Positions 1-5,700 of a stretch of 18,514 nt of DNA are shown piece after piece. The position numbers and the translations under genes were made by a program. The stretch is from CAZDXV01 sp964648705 (GTDB taxonomy: Bacteria; Patescibacteriota; Minisyncoccia; Minisyncoccales; GWA2-38-27). Under the pieces are notes generated by a model. The model was not told the origin of the DNA and searched no databases. It saw only the letters and a list, made by a program, of their open reading frames with translations. Location of the stretch: positions 1 to 18,514 of the forward strand of contig CAZYOI010000007.1 of NCBI GenBank assembly GCA_964648705.1, written 5' to 3'. Position 1 is the first letter of the stretch. Each line of letters begins with the position of its first letter.

Positions 1-647
1 GTTTTAATTCCCAGTTTTGGGATATTTTTATCTTCTTTTTTTATTAATAAAGCTTCAAATTCTTTTTCTTTTTTAAGCAAAGCCGTTATTTTCCAGTATT
101 CCTCCGATTTGAAAGCTTCAATTTCTCTTTCTCTTTCAGATACCAATCTTACGGCTACAGACTGGACCCTGCCGGCTGACAGTCCTCTGGCCACCTTTTT
201 CCATAAGAAAGGGGATAGCTTGTATCCCACTATTCTGTCTAAAACTCTTCTTGCCTGTTGGGCGCTTACCAGGTTCATATCAATTTCCCTCGGGTTTTTG
301 AGAGCTTCTCCTATGGCTTTCTTTGTGATTTCATGGAAGACTATTCTTTTTGGATTTTCTAATTCCAGAACCTGAGCTAAGTGCCAGGCTATCGCTTCGC
401 CTTCTCTATCAGAGTCAGTACCCAGAATAACCTCATCTGCCTTTTCTTTTTTAAGAGAATTGATTACTTTTCTTGATTTTGTGGGGATTATGTATTTTGG
501 CTCAAAATTGTTGTCTGTATCTACTCCCAGCTTGCTTTTAGGAAGATCTCTTATATGCCCAAAAGAGGACTCTACTTTAAAGTCCTTTCCTAAAAACCTT
601 TGGAGGGTTTTTTGTTTTGTCGGGCTTTCTACGATTACAAGTTTCAT
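1..647 (-). CDS. topA: DNA topoisomerase I, N-terminal part (runs off window)
   Basis: Type IA topoisomerase that relaxes negative supercoils by single-strand passage. The gene runs off the left edge, so about 215 N-terminal residues are visible. The TOPRIM domain opens with MKLVIVESPTK (catalytic Glu7) and continues to the GTDSDREGEAIAWHL block at about 76-90, whose Asp78 and Asp80 should bind Mg2+. The later SAQQARRVLDRIVGYKLSP and GLSAGRVQSVAVRLV blocks are classic TopA. The active-site Tyr lies beyond the edge. The start ATG (645-647) is the only sensible one because it begins the TOPRIM strand. There is no Shine-Dalgarno upstream; an extended -10 box lies 11 bases before the ATG, so the mRNA probably has almost no leader. 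It is divergent from the FabZ-like gene. Confidence 0.96.
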   Translation of the reverse strand, partial: MKLVIVESPTKQKTLQRFLGKDFKVESSFGHIRDLPKSKLGVDTDNNFEPKYIIPTKSRKVINSLKKEKADEVILGTDSDREGEAIAWHLAQVLELENPKRIVFHEITKKAIGEALKNPREIDMNLVSAQQARRVLDRIVGYKLSPFLWKKVARGLSAGRVQSVAVRLVSEREREIEAFKSEEYWKITALLKKEKEFEALLIKKEDKNIPKLGIK

Positions 648-658
648 AAGTTTTTGTT

Positions 659-667
659 ATTATATCA
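659..667 (-). promoter_or_regulatory. Extended -10 promoter of topA
   Basis: Read on the minus strand this is TGATATAAT, a perfect extended -10 (TGnTATAAT). No good -35 is seen 17 bases upstream, which is tolerated with an extended -10. Expected transcription start is about position 652, only about five bases before the topA ATG, which implies a near-leaderless mRNA. This is inferred from sequence only. Confidence 0.6.
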
Positions 668-674
668 GAAAAGC

Positions 675-702
675 TTGATTTTTTATAATATTCCTTTAAA
701 AT
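675..702 (+). promoter_or_regulatory. Candidate promoter of the FabZ-like gene
   Basis: TTGATT (675-680) and TAAAAT (697-702) are separated by 16 bases and would start transcription near 709, leaving a leader of about 29 bases that contains the AAGGAG ribosome site at 725-730. A nearby TATAAT at 684-689 is an alternative -10, but it lacks a convincing -35 at normal spacing. Confidence 0.45.
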
Positions 703-737
703 TCAAAATAGCTACTTAAAAAGAAAGGAGAAAAGAA

Positions 738-1280
738 ATGGCTCCGGAGGTCAGAAGAAAGATAAGGGACTGGTTTCCCAAGAGGGAAATTACTGTAAAC
801 AGGGAAGAGATTAAAGAGATTCTTCCCCACAGAGGAAACAAGTTTTTGCTGGACAGGGCTGTAATTTCTCCCAAGGTTTTCAGGGGAGAGCTTCTGATAA
901 GAGACGAACTCTGCGTCGGGCACGAGATAGCTTCGGGAAGACCCGTTTTCAGGGGAGTGGATATTCCTGAGATGGCAGCTCAGCTGGTTGGTTTTGTCTG
1001 GGGTCATCAGCACCCCTCTTACCGGGATATGATAGGCATGCTTAACGGTATTGACAGGGTAAAGATAAGAAAACCCATTTTTCCCGGAGATATTCTGGTT
1101 GTTGAGATTGATCCTGCTAAGGTAAGGCAGAAGATATTCGGAGGGCCGGAGACAGAAACAATGAGGGTTGTTTTGATCGCCAGAGAAATTTCAGCAAGAG
1201 TGAAAAAAGAAAAGAAAGCCTCCGTCGGCTCTTTGAAAATAGTTATCATTTCTCCTGAATCTTTTAATGCCTCGTCTTAA
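738..1280 (+). CDS. FabZ-like hotdog-fold protein (3-hydroxyacyl-ACP dehydratase family)
   Basis: A 180-residue protein resembling FabZ, the dehydratase of type II fatty acid synthesis. Visible signatures are ILPHRGNKFLLDRA at 28-41 (compare the FabZ LPHRxPFLLVDR start), then GHEIASGRPVFRGVDIPEMAAQ at 61-82, which matches the FabZ GHFPGRPVMPGV...EAxAQ active-site loop and helix. The catalytic pair would be His62 and Glu78. The loop between them is two residues longer than in E. coli FabZ (16 versus 14 apart). An N-terminal extension of about 25 residues and a Lys-rich C-terminal part are also present. The start is fixed by AAGGAG at 725-730, seven bases upstream. It stands alone as a transcription unit with its own terminator, and no acyl carrier protein or other fat-synthesis genes are nearby, so the true substrate is unknown. 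Fold assignment is fairly sure, dehydratase activity much less so. Confidence 0.75.
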   Translation: MAPEVRRKIRDWFPKREITVNREEIKEILPHRGNKFLLDRAVISPKVFRGELLIRDELCVGHEIASGRPVFRGVDIPEMAAQLVGFVWGHQHPSYRDMIGMLNGIDRVKIRKPIFPGDILVVEIDPAKVRQKIFGGPETETMRVVLIAREISARVKKEKKASVGSLKIVIISPESFNASS

Positions 1281-1297
1281 GACGGGGCCTTTATTTT
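1269..1297 (+). terminator. Rho-independent terminator of the FabZ-like gene
   Basis: Eight-base stem (1269-1276 with 1281-1288, one G-U pair), loop TTAA, then TTTATTTT. The stop codons of both converging genes (the FabZ-like gene and mfd) lie at the loop. On the minus strand the stem is not followed by a T run, so it should terminate mainly the plus-strand transcript. Confidence 0.75.
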
Positions 1298-3235
1298 CTC
1301 TACAGCTTGAGATACCATCTGGCAATAGAGATTCAGTCCTACCTGGTTTATGCTTCCTGACTGCTCTTTGCCCAGTATGTTCCCTGCTCCCCTTATCTCC
1401 AGATCCTTCAGGGCTATTCTATAGCCGGATCCCGGCTCTTCCATCTTTTTGAGAAAGCTTAATCTCTTCTTTGCTTTTTCTGTAATGTTTTTATCGTAGA
1501 GGAAATAGGCAGCAGCTTTCTTGTGGGACCTTCCCACTCTTCCTCTTATCTGGTAGGCCTGGGCCAGGCCGAGCTTTGCAGAGTCTGCTACAATCAGGGT
1601 GTTTACATCAGGAAGGTCTATGCCGTTCTCTATTATGGTGGTGGCCGCCAAAATGTCAATCTTCTTTTCTCTTAATTTCTCCATTGTTTTTATCAGCTCT
1701 TTCTCTCTCATTCTTCCGTGGGCCGTCCCTATTTTGGCTTTAGGAACAAGCTTTTCTAGGGATTGTTTTGTTTTTTCAATGGTTTCCACTCTGTTATGAA
1801 GGTAATAGATCTGCCCTTTTCTTTCAAGCTCCTCTTTTAGGGCTTCTTTTATTGTTTCTTTTTTATAGGGTTTGACAAAGGTTTTGACGGGCTGCCTGCC
1901 CTCGGGAGCTGTCTGGATTAAAGAGATGTTTTTTAGAGAAGAAAGAGCCAGGTGAAGGGTTCTGGGAATAGGGGTGGCAGACAAAGAAAGCACGTCTATT
2001 CTCCCCTTTTCTTTTCTCAGTTTTTCTTTCTGTTTTACTCCGAACTTCTGCTCGTCGTCTATTATCAAAAGTCCCTGTCCTTTTTTAAAAAGCAGGGGGG
2101 CTATATCGTTTGAGAGAAGGCGATGGGTTCCTATTATAATGTCTATTTTTTCTTCTTTTAGATCCTCGATTATTTTTTCTTGCTCTTTTTTTGTCTGGAG
2201 GCGGCTTAAGAGAGCGGTATTAAAAGGAAGATTCTTTGTTCTCTTTTTAAAGGTCTGGTAATGCTGGCTGGCCAAGATTGTAGTAGGGGAGATTAGAGCT
2301 GTTAGATAGCCTGACTTGGCTACTTTGGAGGCAGCTCTCAAAGCCACTTCTGTTTTTCCGAATCCTACATCTCCGCAGACAATTCTGTCCATAGGAGTTT
2401 CTTTCTCCAGATCTTTTTCAATCTCTTCTATGGCTTCTTTTTGGTCGGGCGTCTCTTCGTGCCGAAAAGTGGAAGAAAGCTGGATGTCAAATTCGTCTTT
2501 TGGAAGATAGGGATTTCTTCTGGCTGTTTCTTTTTTAGCGTAGACAGAAAGGAGCTCTCTTGCTATCTTTTCTGCTTCTTCTTTTACTTTTCTCTTTGTT
2601 TTCTGCCAGAGAGGGGAGCTCAATCTGTTGAGTTTGGGCTCTTTAAAGCCGATGTATCTTGACAGCTTTCTCTTTTTGCTTAAAGGAATATAGAGTTTGT
2701 CTCCCTGGGCGTATTCCAAGAGATAGTGTTTTGTTTCCTTTTCCTGCCTTAAGCCAAGATACCTTCCCACTCCGTGGTCCAAGTGGACCAGATAATCCCC
2801 CGGCTTCAGGTTCTTGAGGCCGGAGAAGGCCTTCTGGGATTTTAACTTCTTTTTTAAGAGCTTTTTTGACTCTTTTTCGCTTTTCGCTCTTAAGGGAAGC
2901 TTTTCTATTCTTTCTATTTTATTCCCCAGAAAGTCCAGGCGGAAAGCGTAATCTGAATTGAGAGGAAAGACATTGACTGTTCCGCCCCGCTGGGAGAATT
3001 CTCCGGGATCTGATATTGTCTGAACCTTTTCATAGCCCATATCGTCAAGCTTTCTTAAAAGACGGGAAAGGGGGATAACCTGGTCTTTTTCTGCCAAAAA
3101 GGTGTTGTCTTCAAAAAAGGACTGTATTTTTCTCGCCCTTTTTATCTTTTCTTTGTTTTCTCTAAACCAAAGATTCCCCTTTTCTAGAAAATAGGGGGTG
3201 AGAGAAACAATCAGAATTTGGTCATCTCTTGACAT
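1277..3235 (-). CDS. mfd: Minimal transcription-repair coupling factor Mfd
   Basis: Superfamily 2 DNA translocase that removes stalled RNA polymerase at lesions. I choose the ATG at 3235 (652 residues), because the ATG at 3250 lies inside the -10 box of the gene's own promoter. Numbering from the 3250 start: a UvrB-like remnant, DPGEFSQRGGTVNVFP, at 81-96; a CarD-like polymerase-interaction module, GDYLVHLDHGVGRYLGL, at 151-167; Walker A GDVGFGKTE at 293-301; DDEQ box at 398-401 (usually DEEQ); LSATPIPRTL at 423-432; ATTIIENGIDLPDVN at 536-550; QIRGRVGRS at 567-575; and the Mfd/RecG LEIRGAGNILGKEQSG block at 617-632. E. coli Mfd has 1148 residues. The UvrA-binding and most UvrB-like N-terminal domains are missing, as is the autoinhibitory C-terminal domain. 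The CarD-like module argues for Mfd rather than RecG. Confidence 0.93.
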   Translation of the reverse strand: MSRDDQILIVSLTPYFLEKGNLWFRENKEKIKRARKIQSFFEDNTFLAEKDQVIPLSRLLRKLDDMGYEKVQTISDPGEFSQRGGTVNVFPLNSDYAFRLDFLGNKIERIEKLPLRAKSEKESKKLLKKKLKSQKAFSGLKNLKPGDYLVHLDHGVGRYLGLRQEKETKHYLLEYAQGDKLYIPLSKKRKLSRYIGFKEPKLNRLSSPLWQKTKRKVKEEAEKIARELLSVYAKKETARRNPYLPKDEFDIQLSSTFRHEETPDQKEAIEEIEKDLEKETPMDRIVCGDVGFGKTEVALRAASKVAKSGYLTALISPTTILASQHYQTFKKRTKNLPFNTALLSRLQTKKEQEKIIEDLKEEKIDIIIGTHRLLSNDIAPLLFKKGQGLLIIDDEQKFGVKQKEKLRKEKGRIDVLSLSATPIPRTLHLALSSLKNISLIQTAPEGRQPVKTFVKPYKKETIKEALKEELERKGQIYYLHNRVETIEKTKQSLEKLVPKAKIGTAHGRMREKELIKTMEKLREKKIDILAATTIIENGIDLPDVNTLIVADSAKLGLAQAYQIRGRVGRSHKKAAAYFLYDKNITEKAKKRLSFLKKMEEPGSGYRIALKDLEIRGAGNILGKEQSGSINQVGLNLYCQMVSQAVEKIKAPS

Positions 3236-3256
3236 TATTAATTTTATCATTATACT
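3229..3256 (+). promoter_or_regulatory. Promoter of the 97-residue orphan gene
   Basis: A perfect TTGACA (3229-3234) and TATACT (3251-3256) at 16-base spacing. Expected start is near 3263, leaving a leader of about 39 bases with an AAGGAG site. The -35 overlaps the mfd start codon on the other strand, and the -10 overlaps the mfd -10. Confidence 0.65.
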
Positions 3257-3277
3257 TTAAGGTAGTTTCATTGTCAA
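3249..3277 (-). promoter_or_regulatory. Consensus promoter of mfd
   Basis: On the minus strand: TTGACA (3277-3272), exactly 17 bases, TATAAT (3254-3249), a full sigma-70 type consensus. Transcription should start near 3242, about seven bases before the ATG at 3235, with no Shine-Dalgarno. This promoter decides the mfd start, since the longer reading would begin inside the -10 box. Confidence 0.85.
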
Positions 3278-3301
3278 AAGAACCCGGTAAAGGAGAAAGA
3301 G

Positions 3302-3595
3302 ATGATCGAGCTGAATCCCCAAACAGCAGGAGAAATCGTCAAAATTGTTATAAGGAGAAAAGACGGAGCGCTTTCTCTAATGGCTTCCGGGGATAAAAGA
3401 GAGGATCCTCGTTTTAACCTTCACCCTTCTGCTTTTTTCGGTCATTCCGGCCCTAGGGATGATCGTTTGGTCTTTGGGGAAAGAATTAGAGCGGAGGCTG
3501 TTGTTTCCCTTTTGGAGAAAGTTATAGGAAAGAGATTTTTGAAAGATGATTTTGGATCAAACGAGGATTATGAAGTTTTTGTCCGCCAGGACTGA
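3302..3595 (+). CDS. Orphan 97-residue protein, unknown function
   Basis: I do not recognise this protein. It is small, charged and soluble-looking, with no signal peptide or membrane segment. A predicted strand-rich start (EIVKIVIRRKDGALSLMAS) is followed by an FNLHPSAFFGHSGPRDD loop containing two His, and a C-terminal helix ending EVFVRQD. The start is supported by AAGGAG at 3290-3295, six bases before the ATG, and by a good promoter. It forms its own transcription unit between divergent mfd and convergent pth, and is closed by a strong terminator. Promoter, SD and terminator together make a real, possibly well-expressed gene likely despite the lack of recognisable homology. Confidence 0.75.
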   Translation: MIELNPQTAGEIVKIVIRRKDGALSLMASGDKREDPRFNLHPSAFFGHSGPRDDRLVFGERIRAEAVVSLLEKVIGKRFLKDDFGSNEDYEVFVRQD

Positions 3596-3600
3596 TAAAA

Positions 3601-3631
3601 AAGCCGAGAAAAACCTTCTCGGCTTTTATTT
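3601..3631. terminator. Bidirectional terminator between the 97-residue gene and pth
   Basis: Perfect ten-base stem (3601-3610 with 3616-3625), five-base loop AAACC, followed by TTATTTT on the plus strand. The minus strand carries a T run on the other side (3596-3602), so both converging transcripts can end here. The pth stop codon (3626-3628) directly adjoins the stem. Confidence 0.88.
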
Positions 3632-4141
3632 TGCCAGACCAGCAAGAATCTTGCTTGCTTCTTTTATTGATTCTTCTATTGTTTCCCTTTCTTTTTCGGT
3701 AAACTTTTGGAGAACAAAGCTTTCTGTATCTTCCGGTTTTTCTTCGGGGCTTATTCCTATTCTTATTCTTGTAAAGTCTTTTGTTTTAAGATAAGAGATA
3801 ATAGATTCTATTCCCTTGTGCCCGGCAGACCCTCTGTTTCTGACAGTTTTTAATTCTCCTATTTTCAGATCTATGTCGTCATGAACCACTATTATCCGGG
3901 AAGTTGCTATATTGTAGTAGTCTCTAATATCTTTTAGAGCCTTGCCGGAGTTGTTCATAAAGGCCTGGGGCTTTAAGAGAAAGACATTCTCCTTTTTTGA
4001 AATTAAAGAATTGAACTTTTTGGAAAGCTTGAATTCGGGAAAGCCGTTTTCTTTGGCAAAACGGTTTACGGCTTCAAACCCTATATTATGCCTTGTTCCT
4101 TTGTATTTTTTTCCTGGATTTCCCAGTCCCGCAATTATCAT
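3626..4141 (-). CDS. pth: Peptidyl-tRNA hydrolase
   Basis: Hydrolyses the ester of peptidyl-tRNAs released by stalled ribosomes, recycling tRNA. 171 residues, slightly short of the usual 190 or so. Motifs: IAGLGNPGKKYKGTRHNIGF at the N-terminus with catalytic His18; KPQAFMNNSG at 58-67 with the substrate-binding Asn63; VVHDDIDL at 85-92 with the Asp partner at 88; and the GSAGHKGIESI lid at 104-114, where the Asn that follows His in E. coli (GHNG) is Lys. The start ATG begins the first core strand. The -10 of its promoter ends seven bases upstream, so the mRNA should begin at the ATG itself. It stands alone, divergent from the orphan cassette. Confidence 0.95.
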   Translation of the reverse strand: MIIAGLGNPGKKYKGTRHNIGFEAVNRFAKENGFPEFKLSKKFNSLISKKENVFLLKPQAFMNNSGKALKDIRDYYNIATSRIIVVHDDIDLKIGELKTVRNRGSAGHKGIESIISYLKTKDFTRIRIGISPEEKPEDTESFVLQKFTEKERETIEESIKEASKILAGLAK

Positions 4142-4147
4142 TGTTTT

Positions 4148-4177
4148 ATTCTATCAGTTTTTTTTCAAACTTGACAA
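4148..4177 (-). promoter_or_regulatory. Promoter of pth (leaderless)
   Basis: On the minus strand: TTGTCA (4177-4172), 18 bases, TAGAAT (4153-4148), with TG two bases upstream of the -10 (TGATAGAAT, extended -10). Expected transcription start is 4141, exactly the A of the pth ATG. Its -35 occupies the same bases as the plus-strand TTGACA. Confidence 0.7.
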
Positions 4178-4200
4178 GCTGTTTTCGCCGGAGTTAATAT
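4171..4200 (+). promoter_or_regulatory. Promoter of the orphan two-gene cassette
   Basis: TTGACA (4171-4176), 18 bases, TAATAT (4195-4200). Transcription would start near 4207, giving a leader that carries AAGGAGG at 4232-4238. It is divergent from, and shares its -35 bases with, the pth promoter. Confidence 0.6.
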
Positions 4201-4243
4201 AAATAAATAGTTCTTTTCATTAGAATAAAGAAAGGAGGGAAGA

Positions 4244-4267
4244 ATGAAAATGCCGGAAGGGCCTTAG
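4244..4267 (+). CDS. Seven-codon ORF behind a strong SD, stopped by an in-frame TAG
   Basis: AAGGAGG (4232-4238) sits five bases before an ATG that opens the frame MKMPEGP and then meets TAG at 4265-4267. The same frame stays open from 4268 for 22 codons straight into the ATG at 4334 and on to 4613-4615. Without the TAG, this would be the natural start of a 123-codon gene. Alternatives are a leader peptide that controls reinitiation downstream, a recent nonsense mutation, or a sequencing error. A second ATG at 4269 (34-codon frame overlapping the next gene) also follows the stop. No gene is otherwise seen in 4201-4333. Confidence 0.5.
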   Translation: MKMPEGP

Positions 4268-4333
4268 GATGTTTGCGGTTCCAACCCAGAAAGAGCATCG
4301 AAAGAGAGAGCGAGGGGTAAGGAAAGGCGAGAA

Positions 4334-4615
4334 ATGCACAGTTCTTCCAAAGTCACGTCGGTTCGGGATCTGACTCCAAGCCAACAAAGGCTCCTTTCTC
4401 AGGAGTTTCTGGATCCCGGGAAAAGCAAAGATGTACATCAGGCGAGAAAGAAACTGAGGGAGGAAGGTGTTAATGTCTCCTTCCCCGCTGTGCAAAAGTT
4501 TATGACAAAACTGCAGAGAAAGAAGAGAAGGCGCCAGTCATCTTCTTCTCAGAGAGACGGCGACCCCTCTTTTATGGACAGCCATGTGCCGATTTCGGCA
4601 GGGAGGGCGAGATGA
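4334..4615 (+). CDS. Orphan basic protein with helix-turn-helix-like segment
   Basis: 93 residues from this ATG, not recognised. It begins with a SVRDLTPSQQRLLSQEFLD helical segment and continues with a helix-turn-helix-like stretch at about 33-60 (VHQARKKLREEGVNVSF then PAVQKFMTKLQ), ending in a very basic KRKKRRRQ-type tail. DNA or RNA binding is my inference from this pattern. The local ribosome site is a purine-rich stretch at 4319-4327, weaker than the AAGGAGG further upstream, so the true start may be different (see the in-frame TAG at 4265). It overlaps the next gene by four bases (ATGA), indicating coupled translation. Arginine codons include CGG and CGT, unlike the AGA/AGG habit of neighbouring genes, which could mean a different history. 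Confidence 0.6.
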   Translation: MHSSSKVTSVRDLTPSQQRLLSQEFLDPGKSKDVHQARKKLREEGVNVSFPAVQKFMTKLQRKKRRRQSSSSQRDGDPSFMDSHVPISAGRAR

Positions 4616-5058
4616 CCTCTGCGCAGAAAACCCATCTCCCTCTCAATTTTTTGGAAGAAGCCGATCTCGCTATGGGATTGGTTGACGGCACAAACGGCGA
4701 AGTCCCTTCTTTTTCTCTGTTGCAGAATGACTTGGGAATAAAGTTTCAGGACTTTTGCTGCCTGGGTATTTGCCCCAGAGCGAAAGGATGCCGCATTTTA
4801 ACGACCCACGGCGACGTGATAGTTGGGGAAAGAATGACAATTTTCCAGTACGGCCACCCTCCTTTGGAGAACGGCATGAAAAGAAGGCTGAGAAGGCTTC
4901 GGAGAAAGCTCTTGGAAGGAAGAGAGGATTACCCCACAATCCGAGGAAGCGTCTGTTTGGTGGGGGGTCTCCAAGAATTTCCTCCGAATGTTTTTAAGGC
5001 GCTAAGGATGTTGATGTTGCAAAACGGCGCAGAAAAAGTTAGTTTTTTTGTTCTTTAG
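4612..5058 (+). CDS. Orphan 148-residue Cys-containing protein
   Basis: I do not recognise this family. The start is set by the four-base ATGA overlap with the previous gene. There is a cysteine group, FCCLGICPRAKGC, at about 48-60 that could bind metal, a strongly basic helix (MKRRLRRLRRKLLEGRE) at about 89-105, and a C-terminal alpha/beta-looking part with SVCLVGGLQEFP and KVSFFVL. No signal peptide or membrane helix is seen. It is closed by a strong terminator. With the preceding gene it forms a self-contained two-gene unit of rather GC-rich composition between pth and lepB. A nucleic-acid-related role is only a guess from the basic segments. Confidence 0.65.
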   Translation: MTSAQKTHLPLNFLEEADLAMGLVDGTNGEVPSFSLLQNDLGIKFQDFCCLGICPRAKGCRILTTHGDVIVGERMTIFQYGHPPLENGMKRRLRRLRRKLLEGREDYPTIRGSVCLVGGLQEFPPNVFKALRMLMLQNGAEKVSFFVL

Positions 5059-5065
5059 AAGCAAA

Positions 5066-5095
5066 GCCCCATCTTTTCGGATGGGGCCTTTATTT
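5066..5095 (+). terminator. Terminator of the orphan cassette
   Basis: Perfect eight-base stem GCCCCATC / GATGGGGC (5066-5073 with 5080-5087), six-base loop TTTTCG, then TTTATTT. It ends just before the lepB promoter. Confidence 0.9.
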
Positions 5096-5100
5096 CGCGC

Positions 5101-5129
5101 TTGAAAAAAGCTCTCCGATTTGCTAGAAT
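5101..5129 (+). promoter_or_regulatory. Promoter of the lepB-ftsZ operon
   Basis: TTGAAA (5101-5106), 17 bases, TAGAAT (5124-5129), with TG at 5121-5122 making an extended -10 (TGCTAGAAT). Expected start is near 5136, about eight bases before the lepB ATG at 5144. No other strong promoter was noticed down to ftsZ, so this may drive the whole eight-gene run. Confidence 0.7.
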
Positions 5130-5143
5130 ATAATATATTCTAT

Positions 5144-5698
5144 ATGGAAGAAAAGCAAACTTTAAAGAAGTTTATCTCCTTTGTCTGGGAGATAGCTAAA
5201 ATAGTGGTGATAGCAGCTCTAATAGTAGCTCCTGTGAGATATTTTATCTTTCAGCCTTTTTTGGTGAGAGGGCAGTCAATGGAGCCCAGCTTTCAAGACG
5301 GGGATTATTTGATTGTTGATGAAATATCCTATAGGTTAAGAGAGCCAAAAAGGGGAGAGGTGATAGTTTTTGAATATCCGGATAATCCGAGCCAGAGATT
5401 TATCAAAAGGATAGTGGCTCTGCCCGGGGAAACGGTAGAAATAGAAGAAGGAGAAATCAGGATAAACGGAGACAATTTAATCCTCAATGAAGAAGAATAT
5501 ATTTCCTCTTTAAAGACTGTGGGCGATATGAAGATAACTCTCCAGGAAAACGAATATTTTGTTTTAGGAGACAACAGGTCCTATTCTTTCGATTCCAGAA
5601 GGTTCGGCCCTCTGCCTGAAGATGAAATAATCGGCAGGGTTTTTTTAAGAGCCTGGCCTTTTGGCAGCATTGATAAGTTTGAAACGCCCAGCTATTAA
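5144..5698 (+). CDS. lepB: Signal peptidase I
   Basis: Membrane-anchored Ser/Lys protease that cleaves signal peptides from exported proteins. 184 residues. One N-terminal membrane helix (about 13-37, WEIAKIVVIAALIVAPVRYF), then box B GQSMEPSF with nucleophile Ser45, box D RFIKRIVALPGE with general base Lys88, and box E GDNRSYSFDSRRFGP at 142-156. Short Gram-positive-like architecture with a single anchor. An in-frame TTG start at 5120 would lie inside the promoter -10 region, so the ATG at 5144 is preferred. No Shine-Dalgarno is present, and the leader would be about eight bases. First gene of the operon; hisS follows after two bases. Confidence 0.95.
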   Translation: MEEKQTLKKFISFVWEIAKIVVIAALIVAPVRYFIFQPFLVRGQSMEPSFQDGDYLIVDEISYRLREPKRGEVIVFEYPDNPSQRFIKRIVALPGETVEIEEGEIRINGDNLILNEEEYISSLKTVGDMKITLQENEYFVLGDNRSYSFDSRRFGPLPEDEIIGRVFLRAWPFGSIDKFETPSY

Positions 5699-5700
5699 AT

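Noticed and set aside
696..1013. 105-codon minus-strand frame opposite the FabZ-like gene
   Set aside because: It covers the divergent promoter region and the conserved FabZ active-site codons on the other strand, with no product features.
3236..3250. Upstream ATG at 3250 as the mfd start
   Set aside because: It lies within the -10 box of a consensus promoter for the same gene, so it would not be transcribed; the ATG at 3235 follows the expected RNA start.
4265..4267. TAG recoded as an amino acid genome-wide
   Set aside because: ftsZ ends in TAG at exactly the end of its globular domain, and no other in-frame TAG in a recognisable gene was seen.
4220..5058. Orphan cassette as an insertion sequence
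   Set aside because: No transposase motif, terminal inverted repeats or target duplications were visible around 4200-5100.
5120..5143. TTG at 5120 as the lepB start
   Set aside because: It overlaps the extended -10 and precedes the expected RNA start; the ATG at 5144 gives a normal signal peptidase N-terminus.
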